64,000 bases of DNA, from the NCBI RefSeq assembly GCF_905220565.1, contig NC_059417.1, positions 4,038,369 to 4,102,368 of the forward strand, in the 5' to 3' direction. Below, piece after piece: positions 55,691-64,000 of this stretch (position 1 is its first letter; each line of letters begins with the position of its first letter). Under the pieces are notes generated by a model. That model saw only the letters and a list, made by a program, of their open reading frames with translations, ran no database searches and was not told the origin of the DNA. This DNA is from Melitaea cinxia. Taxonomy: Eukaryota > Arthropoda > Insecta > Lepidoptera > Nymphalidae. Made by a program: the position numbers and the translations under genes.

Positions 55691-56689
55691 CTTTGCACTC
55701 ATGTAATTAGGGCAGTTCTATACGAAATAAATGGTAAAGTTTTAATTAAACGGTATCAAGTTTATGAGGTCATTAACAGTTGTCTAAAATCATCTTAATT
55801 CAGATATATTTATTTACCGATCAACACTTTACTTATAAGTATATCAAACAATACAGAATTACTGTAGTAATAAAAACAATAAAAAGTAATTATTGCCCTG
55901 AAACTGTCCCCGAGGAATAGTCGCAGTTGAAAATAATATTAATTAATATATGCACCAATATGTTATGTATTTTACCTACATGCAAACAGACATTTCAATT
56001 GAGCAATAATGCGACTCGGCGACACAGAGTACGTATAAACTGATAAAAATTAAAAAAAAATACTTAAAAAAAAATAGAACTCAGAATCAGAATTATTCAA
56101 TTTAACATTCTTTTAATATTAGAAAGATGCAAGATTTGATTTTAATGTCTATTTGTTTGTAGTGGATAATTAAAAAAAAATTGACCGATTTATCATTATT
56201 TTTTTCTAGTGTAGTATATATCTTTTACTAATTGGTTTCTATGTTATTAATTAGCAACATATATTTTTATATGGTATATTTTAACGGCAGATAAAGAAGC
56301 CGCAAATGGAATGCTAGGGTATTGTAAATACCTATACCGAAGCATTTTGTTATCTCTAATTGTTATACAATTACCAAAAAAAAAAAATATTTCATTCGAG
56401 TCTATCTCAATATAAAATGATCAAACGACATAATTTACAACTAAGATATTTATCATACTTTATGCACTTTGCAGTTTTATCCAAAACTCCTGAATATTTA
56501 TACAAAAAGCAGCATAATTATGTATTTTTCTAGATCTTCTTCTATTACTTAGTTTCATTACAATCAAAACAATACTTTTTTTTTGCGTGAAAGAGTAACA
56601 TAAATCCATCCTCAAAAATTTCACATTTATAATTTAAGTATAAAAGATTATTCAACAAATAGATACACATACAAAATATCTCTGTGAAA
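55691..56689. other. AT-rich stretch, nothing recognised
   Basis: No gene or repeat recognised. Confidence 0.5.
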
Positions 56690-56840
56690 ATCTAACCTGT
56701 ACCCGATACGCAGCGCATCAAATTAACAGCTGTCGGCCCGGCAGTTTGTCACTCGCACGGGACAATTAATGCACTTAATTGCACGACGCACCATTGCGCT
56801 CAATTACTGCAGTCTGCTATTAATGCGACCGAATTATTTT
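56690..56840. promoter_or_regulatory. candidate homeodomain-rich block
   Basis: Contains ATTAATGCACTTAATTGCAC, CTCAATTACTGCAG, CTATTAATGCGACCG and 'acagctgtcggcccggcagt'. Four TAAT-type cores within 75 bp in GC-elevated sequence are unusual against the local AT background. Function untested. Confidence 0.35.
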
Positions 56841-57044
56841 ACGAGAGATTCAAAAATCCCGCTTTAATGTATGATAATGTGTTACTTTACTTAAGTAATT
56901 GGCATGTTAACACATAGCTGTAAGTTTGTAATGACAATTTGTGATACGGTCAACTAGAAACAGCAACGAATTTTTAATACATACGTAACTGATAATGACA
57001 TTATTATTTAATGATATCATATTTATTAATTATTTATTATTTAT

Positions 57045-57168
57045 TTTATACTTTATTGTACATCACAAATATATTACAAACAAAGCATAAAGATAGTTAC
57101 AGACGGTGAAATACAATGGGCGGACTTATGGCTAATTAGCCATTTCTTCCAGACAACCCATTATTAAC
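57045..57168 (-). mobile_element. LINE 3' end, decayed
   Basis: 'atactttattgtacatcaca' and 'atgggcggacttatggctaa' with 'catttcttccagacaaccca' are the reverse of the 424-592 family. Confidence 0.6.
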
Positions 57169-58165
57169 TCATTATTTAAAATATAATTAATAATCTTAAA
57201 GTTTTAATTATATTAATAATTGTTGTTGTAATTAATTACTCGCAGAATCTTCTGATTCGATTTTAAAATTCTTGATTTTTTTTTTGTTTTAACATAATTA
57301 ACTATTCTCAAACTAGTAAAAAAAATATTGCTTTAATATTTTTTGATTATATTATGTATGTATAAGCGTGTTTATCAACTATGTATATGATTATAATTTC
57401 GTTTTAAATATTTAAAATATAATAATTAATACAAAAAAAAAAACTGTTACATATGTTATGTTACTGTATTTACGATTATGCACGTAAAAAGTTTTAATTC
57501 CTTGGCAAACTAACTTCACGTTGCTCACACTTCTTCTTTGTTGAGTAGCTAACTTCAGGGTGTCGGTTTTTTGTGACGGTAAACACACCCAGCAAGAGAG
57601 CTCAATGATTTCTCAGATAAAATACACGTGGACGTCAAATACACGTGGATCGATGATTGCAAATTTAATCCGGATGCAGCTAAATTTTGTTTTAGTGATT
57701 GATAAAAATCACAATAAAACCAAGGAAAACACCTCTCTAAGACTTATGATATGGCTATCAACATTATGATTTTTTAACGGAAATTCTTTGAAAGTAATTC
57801 AGCTCAGACAGAGCCATATTTAAAAACACATATTCTATGTCAAAATACGTCAGTGTCAGTGTACATTACCTATGAAGGTCCAAGTACATTTATTTGAAAC
57901 TCAAAATATTCTTTGATATGGACGAATTGTACACTACTCTCATTGCGTCATCTAACTATAAAATAAATAAATACATACAGCTTAAAAACACAAAGGATAG
58001 AACAGAATTGAAATGTGAAATGTTCCGATGACAGTATTCAAGCTATATCAAAAAAAAAAAAAAAATTGCGAAATCCTACAAATAACAAACCACGCCAGGC
58101 ACTTAAGATTGTAGAATAAAGAGACATTATTAGTTACTTGTTAACGTCGTTTAAAACAACAGTTC
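57169..58165. other. AT-rich stretch, no gene
   Basis: The frame at 57560-57769 is not recognised. A 13-14 nt A-run lies near 58050. Confidence 0.5.
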
Positions 58166-58167
58166 GA

Positions 58168-58735
58168 CGCATTGGTCCAACGGTCACAGCGTTGGTATGA
58201 GGTTGTTGCGCTGGCGGTTGCGGGTTAGATCCCCGCCGCTTCAGCCTGTAATATCCCACTACTGGGCATAGGCCTCTTTCCCCATGTAGAAGGATCAGAG
58301 CTTAATCTACCACGCTGCTCCGACGCGGGTTGTCAGATATATTCCCTACTATGAGTAACGATTGCTATCTGGTGTATATGATAACAATCGGGACCGACGG
58401 ATTAACGTGCTCTCCGAGGCACGGTGGGGAGACCCATAAGGACTGCACAAACACCCAGACCAATCAAAATGCCAAAAGGCCAATACAAATGTTTGTCATG
58501 TGCGGGGATCGAACCCGCAACCGCCAGCGCAACAGGTACAATCTCCAGGACATGACAGAATGTACAGGGTCCCTGCACATTACAAATTTTTACATTTGTT
58601 TTGACCATACAGATGTTTATCATCGTCTGGGTCTTTGTGCAGTCCTTGTGGGTCTCCCCACCGTGCCTCGGAGAGCACGTTAAGCCGTCAGACCCGGTTG
58701 CTGTCATGTACACTTGATAGCGTCGTATATTATGT
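58168..58735. mobile_element. cluster of inverted tRNA-headed SINEs
   Basis: A plus-strand head ('gacgcattggtccaacggtc', box B mutated to GGTTAGATCC) at 58168-58231; a near-complete minus-strand SINE at 58232-58535; and a plus-strand SINE body at 58590-58735. The bodies form an inverted repeat: 58380-58460 and the reverse of 58630-58713 translate to almost the same peptide on opposite strands. The overlapping open frames 58330-58683 (plus) and 58402-58713 (minus) are products of this symmetry. Confidence 0.85.
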
Positions 58736-59967
58736 TATATTATGGTTTTATACTAGATAATCTGCGTAGTTTAAGATATTTGAGTTTCTACTCTATGAGT
58801 CTTACCGAGATGTTATATAGCCTATATCTGTTATCCTAAATGATGAAACGTCTTTATAATGACTACATTATCTCGGAACAGTAGCTCTTGAGATGAGAGT
58901 TTTTTAACAATTATCAGTCAAAAAAGTAATACTAAGTTTATTTTTTTTCTCTATAAATACAAAAATAGTTTATTGATAATAATAAGTTTTAACAAACAAG
59001 TCGCAAGGGCCTCTGTCCTGTGTGGTGTCCCGTATTACTGGGTAAAAATAGGTAGGTACCTACTAGTAAATTTGAATTACGGCGACTTTAGACACTTAAA
59101 GCCATTTTTTAGAATATAATGTGATTTATCGAACCATTTTGTTCCACTGCGTGTTGACAACAGTATTAAATTTAATCTCGTCACACGCTAGGTGCTTTAA
59201 CACCATTAGTGCTGAAGTACTAGCAATAGTGCACTGTGAATTAAGTTTCAACTCTTTTCCTTTACAGAAAAAAGGCAAAACTGCTAGCAATGGAATGTTA
59301 ACAGGCTTTATATAGACTATATAAATGGCATAGATATGTTGATTTAGTAACACTAGTTGTCACGCAGGACATATGAATGAATTACTCTTGAGAATTTTTT
59401 ATGGATTTGAAGGCTTATAAATTCTTCTATATGGTTTTTGGTGGTTTTTCTCCCATTAATTACATTCACTATAATTCGTAAACTAAAAACTATCATTTTG
59501 AAGCCTTCCATGTATTATATTGTAGCCTTTTTAATTAGTGATATTTTTTATTTTGATAGAACACAGCTTGAATATTATAACGAGTTCTATCCTTTTATCA
59601 TAATAATTAATGTAGACCATCCTGAATTATTAAGTTTTTTAAAGTAAATAGAAAAATAATTAAAATACAAAACAACGCTGCACAACACGCACGTGTATAC
59701 AAACAAACTAGATTCAACCCCAAGGTTGTGGTAATGATTCATAAATCCGCATCGAGCATTCAATGATCACATAATATTCTATTACATGTAAGACTTTACA
59801 TATATGTACATTTTATCTATTATTTTAACACGACTTTTTGACGAGAGAGTGGCGCAGAGTGGCAATTCTGTGTTTTCCTGAAGAGTGTCCTAGGCGACAC
59901 AGTGTCTGTCTGACACTGTCTAAATCGTCTGCAATAGACGGACTAAGGCCAATGACTTTGTCTAACA
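58736..59967. other. AT-rich stretch, no gene
   Basis: No gene. Just before the next SINE, ACAGTGTC/GACACTGT forms an 8-bp hairpin (about 59900-59921), and 'agtggcgcagagtggc' (59848) resembles a box A, so an older SINE head may be present. Confidence 0.45.
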
Positions 59968-60292
59968 ACCATGCTGGTGTAGTGGTGCGAGTAGTCGTAT
60001 AAAACACGGACGGTATGCGGGTTCGATTCCCCGACGAGATAGATATTTTTATTTGTACAAATATATATTACCTGTTTGGATGTCTGTTCTTGTGGGTCAC
60101 CCCGCCGTGCCTTGGAGAGCACGTTAAGCTATATATTCCGATTGTTATCATAAATACCTGATAGCGATAGTTACTCATAGTAGGGAAAATGTCGGCCAAC
60201 CCGCAGTGGAGAAGTGTGGTGGATTCTCCTCCAATCCTTCTCCTACATGAAGAAAGAGGCCTATGCTCAGCAGTGGGATGTTATGGCCCGAA
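59968..60292 (+). mobile_element. tRNA-headed SINE, complete
   Basis: Box A TGGTGTAGTGGTGCGA (59975-59990) and box B GGTTCGATTCC (60020-60030) at tRNA-like spacing, then the body ('gtgggtcaccccgccgtgcc', 'ggagagcacgttaagc') and the shared 3' segment ('gcctatgctcagcagtggga'). About 325 bp. It shows that the body fragments at 30070 and 58640 and the 3' segments at 300 and 27327 belong to one family. It would be transcribed by pol III if active. Confidence 0.88.
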
Positions 60293-60725
60293 TGCGAATA
60301 CGATTACCAACTGATAGTATCTGATTTTCGTATACTTGTGTACTCGTACTCCTTACAACTTCGAGATATAGAAAAACTCGTCACGTTGAGCTACTTTTCA
60401 ACTTCTTAACATGGTTTCCTTTTGTTTAATTTTTTATGTATTACTATTTTTTTTAATACTATATGAATGTATTTTACTATATCTATGCAATAAAGTAATA
60501 AATAAAAAATTAAAGAAATAGTTTCATAAAAGCTTGATTTTTTTCGCTGTTTACGTATTGTAAAGAGAGTTTTTATATTTTACATTGTTTTCTATGATAT
60601 TCTATTTCCGCTAATTCTTTAATTGTAATATTATTGTCTTATTTAATAAACTGAAGATCTTCTATATGTAATGAAAATAAAATATCAAATATCTTTCAAG
60701 GTATATTTACTACTGATAAGTGTAA
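60293..60725. other. AT-rich stretch, nothing recognised
   Basis: No gene or repeat recognised. Confidence 0.5.
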
Positions 60726-61053
60726 TGCTGTGTAAATATAGCCACCTGCTCTCTTCCCGTGGGTGTCGTAAGAGGCGACTAAGGGATAACACAGTTCCAC
60801 TACCACCTTGGATCTTATAAAGCCGACCGATGGCGGGATAACCATCCAACTGCTGGCTTTGAAATACACAGACCGAAGACGGGCAGCAGCGTCTTCGGTG
60901 CGACAAAGCCAGCCCTGCGGTCACCAACCCGCCTGCCCAGCGTGGTGACTATGGGCAAGACACATGAGTTCGCGCTATTTTTGGCGTGAACTTGTGGAGG
61001 CCTATGTCCAGCAGTGGACTGTGATAGGCTGAAATGATAATGATGAATGAAGT
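60726..61053 (+). mobile_element. RTE-tailed element, copy 9, full length
   Basis: From 'gctgtgtaaatatagccacc' through 'cgaccgatggcgggataacc' to 'cagtggactgtgataggctg' with a TGATAATGATGA tail. Few differences from copy 8. Confidence 0.92.
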
Positions 61054-61290
61054 GTAATGTTCAATTATTACGTAAGTCACTGGGAGAAGTACAACACAGG
61101 CACGGTGTATCTGCCGTGGAGATATGACGTCAGTATATGGGTGAGAGCTTAGTTTTTTTGTTACATCGTAAAAACTTACCAGTGAGATGTTACAGGCTGA
61201 AGCAATCAATCGATAAATAAAATCTCCGTATGAACAAGAACTTTGCAAAAATTCTAATTAAAGTTTTAATGATACCTACCTATATAAATA

Positions 61291-61486
61291 CTAGCGAACC
61301 CCGTAAACATTGTTTTCCATATATGTTATTAACCCCCTTGAACCCCGCCCCCCCTTATAACTTAGGGGTATGAAAAATAGATGTTGGCCGATTCTCAGAT
61401 TTACCCGATATGCAATAGAAATCGGTCGAGCCGTTTCGGAGGAGTATTGTAACTAACATTCTGACACGATAATTTTATATATAAGA
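61291..61486 (-). mobile_element. small Helitron-like element, 196 bp, complete
   Basis: Minus strand: A|TCTTATATATAAAATTATCG ... GGGGTTCGCTAG|T. Same family as 51126-51333, with conserved 'atatgttattaaccccctt' and a C-run. Confidence 0.88.
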
Positions 61487-61813
61487 TGTAGTAACATGTT
61501 TCTTATCTAAACATGAACAACATAATATTTATACTCAATCAGCTAAACTCACAGTAGGTATCATAAAGATTGGCACATATTAATATTGAATATATTATTT
61601 TAAATATATATCATGTTTTATCATGAGTAAATTAATGATTAAAAATATAGAACGAACGCTATATACCAATAGATTACCTAGTAGTTAATTACCAAATAAA
61701 TAATAATTAAAGTTTCTTAATCCAGCATCAGACAAACTTATTAGGGAAACTTGTAAACTTTTTGTATCACCAAATATTTGAACGTATTTAGCCACTAAGC
61801 ATTTCATAAGTAA
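61487..61813. other. AT-rich stretch, nothing recognised
   Basis: No gene or repeat recognised. Confidence 0.5.
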
Positions 61814-61873
61814 CTAGCTGACCCGGCGAACTTCGTATCGCCTAACAGTCGATTCTTTAATTTTATTATTTTT

Positions 61874-61893
61874 AGAGTAACTTGTGTTACTCT
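61874..61893. repeat. 8-bp hairpin at LINE 5' junction
   Basis: AGAGTAAC-TTGT-GTTACTCT, perfect arms, exactly where LINE homology begins. Confidence 0.85.
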
Positions 61894-61894
61894 A

Positions 61895-62604
61895 GGGGGC
61901 TCTCAGTTGAAAAGAGTTGACCGATTCAAATATCTGGGTCACTGGGTCACTGAGAGCTTGACAGACACGGTGGATATTGAAAGAGAGCGTAGGGCGCTGT
62001 CTGTTCGATGTAACATGTTGATTCACAGATTTGCGCGTTGTAGTAAACAAGTCAAAATAACACTTTTCAACGCCTACTGTCAATCGTTCTACACGTGCGG
62101 TCTGTGGGTCGATTTCACGCAGCGAGCATACAGTGCACTCCGTGTCCAGTACAACAACGCGTTCAGGATGTTGTTTGGTTTGCCGCGCTTCTGTAGCGCG
62201 TCGTCTATGTTCGCCGAGGCACGCACCGACTGCTTCCACGCGATCATTCGAAAGCGGTGTGCGTCGTTGTGGGCGCGAGTACGCGGAGCATCGAACGCCA
62301 TCCTGAACGTCTTGGCCGACCGATGGGACTCCCCATTATTTTGTCGCTGGGTACAGCTTCATGCTCCTTCTGCTAACTATAATCTTTAGCACAGGGGTCC
62401 CATAGGAAGAAATTATTATATTACATTTATAAGTTTTACTAACTTAGTTGTAAGTTTAGTTCTAAGTTTTTTGTACCTAACACTATATATTTTGTTTATA
62501 ATTAGTAATTGTACTAACACTAGATTATAAGAAAAATTGTTACTAACACTATATGGGCTAGTCCCGAAATAAATATATTATTATTATTATTATTATTATT
62601 ATTA
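61895..62604 (+). pseudogene. LINE C-terminal fragment, nested
   Basis: An open frame (160 codons from 61907 to the TAG at 62387, open further upstream) encodes the post-RT C-terminus of a non-LTR retrotransposon: DRFKYLGHWVTESLTD, ERERRALSVRCNMLI, LFNAYCQSFYTCGLWVDFTQ, VQYNNAFRMLFGLPRF and MFAEARTDCFHAIIRKRCAS. The 3' UTR ends 'cccgaaataaatat' and a (TTA)n tail. It is truncated on the 5' side but has no internal stop, so it is probably fairly young. The same tail type is at 52095-52212. Confidence 0.88.
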
Positions 62605-62737
62605 GAATTTTTCTCTCCGTAAGAACCATCCTCGTACTTCAAGGAATATTTTAAAAAAAGAATTAGCGAAATCGGTCCAACCGTTCTCGAGTTTTGCGCT
62701 TAGCAACACATTCAGCGACTCATTTTTATATTATAGA

Positions 62738-63154
62738 TAATGCACAGAATATCGTAATAAAAGTATTTTACTTTATCCAATATGCTAATTACCTTTATAA
62801 GATATTTCAATAAAGTTTCTTTCTATCAGTAATGTAATCTTCGATAATTTTAAGCCGTCGGTCTGTTATTATCATAAAATACTGATAATCATCTTCAGAT
62901 CGAGATAACATAATATATTCAAATGTCTAATATATAACAGTCTCTAAAAATATTTTACGAGTATTTTTATAAGAATCAATAAATAATAATTTAATATTAC
63001 AACAAAAATCAGTATTAAAAAATATAATTTACTATCTACTTTATACACTATTGTTTCAAATGTAATAAAAACTAAAATCATTGATAATTATTTAAATCAT
63101 TTCGAAGAATAATGTTAAATTTATCATGTAAGAATGTTCACTTTCGATGAAATA
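62738..63154. other. AT-rich stretch, nothing recognised
   Basis: No gene or repeat recognised. Confidence 0.5.
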
Positions 63155-63938
63155 CCCGACTAGAAAAAAGTTCAGGCTCAACCAGATCAAGTATCTGGAC
63201 CGTATCAGGATAGAATGAGGCATGCCAGATCCGGCAAGCTCTATCAGGACTAGGCCTGGTCCAGACAAGGTAGCCTGATGTAAAATATAATCAAGTATGG
63301 TAAGGCATACTGGATTAGGACCCGGCCCGGTCTAGATAAGGACAACCTGATGTAAAATATAATCAAGTATGGTAAGGTATACTGGATGTGGACCCGGTCC
63401 GGTCCAGATCAGGATAGCCTGAAAGATATTACGCGAACTGAGCCTAAATCGCACTATTAATGTTTTTAAGCGCACTTAGTATACAGTTATCTGGACAGTC
63501 TAGCAGGGAGTCCATTTCTACACAGTGGAGCAGTCGTAAGTAATAGGAAATAGTTAATTAGTAGTTAATTATTAGAAGTTAATAACTAAATTTAATTAAT
63601 AATAATAATTAATTAATAACAAATAAAAATAATTAATATTTAAAGTAAAACATAAACAAATAATACATTGGAAAAAATAAACGGAAATAAATATTATAAT
63701 AATTATGTTAAGTAACATATTTATAATATCAATTCGCTTTTTTTTCGTTAAACAATTTTTTTTAAGAATATACATTCGTGTTTTTTAAAAGGACCGGACC
63801 GAACCGGCTGATCAGGATGAGATGAGATTTCCTGATGAGGTCCAGACAAATCATCTGCGTTACATGCCTTATCTAGTCCTGATCAGGCATGCCTGGTCCG
63901 GTCCTTATAAGAAAGACGAGAAAATTTCTACTCGGGAT
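63155..63938. mobile_element. CCCGA element, complete copy
   Basis: The left end CCCGACTAGAAAA (63155) and right end TTTCTACTCGGG (63938) are inverted with one mismatch; ATA lies on both sides (63152-63154 and 63939-63941), a possible 3-bp target duplication. Order: end B with 72-bp units (63276-63419), a unique spacer (about 63426-63487), then end A inverted (63488-63938). 784 bp, no coding frame. The partial copies at 10840-11815 are the only relatives in the window. Confidence 0.85.
63276..63419 (+). repeat. 72-bp tandem array, two units
   Basis: Two full units begin at 63276 and 63348, and a third starts at 63420 but diverges at once. Same unit as 11471-11812. Confidence 0.92.
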
Positions 63939-64000
63939 ACAATACCAAAGAAAATTCACCGTGTTGATACTGAAGTAAAAACGACTGTGCCCGTAAAGTA

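Larger units (their letters stand above)
61814..62737 (-). mobile_element. Helitron-like element interrupted by LINE
   Basis: Minus strand: A|TCTATAATATAAAAATGAGT at 62737 and CGCCGGGTCAGCTAG|T at 61814. The interior near the 5' end has 'cgagaacggttggaccgatt'. The LINE fragment 61895-62604 splits it, leaving about 215 bp of host element. Confidence 0.85.

Noticed and set aside
58330..58713. Two overlapping frames of 117 and 103 aa sharing a peptide on opposite strands
   Set aside because: Explained by the inverted SINE pair; not independent protein conservation.
60020..60030. Functional tRNA gene
   Set aside because: Boxes A and B are present but no cloverleaf with acceptor-stem pairing is evident, and the sequence continues into a SINE body.
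10840..63938. A giant 53-kb transposon bounded by the inverted end-A copies
   Set aside because: The right copy forms its own 784-bp element with inverted ends and ATA on both sides, the left is a broken composite, and the interval holds only unrelated repeats and no transposase, polymerase or capsid-type gene.

Overview
The window looks like intergenic or deep-intronic DNA from an insect nuclear genome, most likely a moth or butterfly (Lepidoptera). It is very AT-rich and has no rRNA, no convincing tRNA gene, no bacterial-type operon and no recognisable host protein-coding exon. It is packed with short, mostly broken transposable elements of kinds typical of Lepidoptera: tRNA-headed SINEs, 5'-truncated LINEs, many small Helitron-like elements and MITEs. 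The organism call rests on my recognition of these repeat families; no database was searched.

Layout. 0.3-1.25 kb: SINE and LINE 3' ends. 2.5-3.3 kb: an inverted-repeat pair flanking a promoter-like stretch. 4-9.7 kb: scattered SINE, MITE and Helitron copies and a 59-bp-arm hairpin at 8.3 kb. 10.06-11.8 kb: a GC-rich LINE-like fragment, then two partial copies of an unusual element (here the CCCGA element) with a 23-bp palindrome and a 72-bp tandem array. 17.06-21.23 kb: two Helitron-like elements in tandem, the second swollen by a 1.66-kb minisatellite with an 8-bp unit. 21.44-23.24 kb: a 5'-truncated, frameshifted LINE that keeps its reverse transcriptase (RT) motifs. 23-53 kb: AT-rich DNA with MITEs (two hAT-like, one with a perfect 8-bp target duplication), nested Helitrons, and several GC-elevated or motif-rich non-repeat stretches that could be regulatory. 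53.04-54.27 kb: a dead RTE-type LINE on the minus strand, followed by another LINE C-terminus on the plus strand. 58.2-58.7 kb: two SINEs head to head. 61.8-62.7 kb: a LINE C-terminus nested inside a Helitron-like element. 63.155-63.938 kb: a complete CCCGA element with inverted ends and an ATA target duplication.

The genes here do not form a pathway. The protein-coding remains are RT and C-terminal fragments of at least four non-LTR retrotransposon families; the non-autonomous elements presumably depended on enzymes encoded elsewhere. The most distinctive items are the CCCGA element family, the 8-bp minisatellite (open in all six frames, with a 728-bp higher-order repeat) inside a Helitron-like element, a paired GTGACC-containing module at 25.2 and 26.9 kb, and the clear Helitron boundaries (A before TC, CTAG before T) in several small elements.
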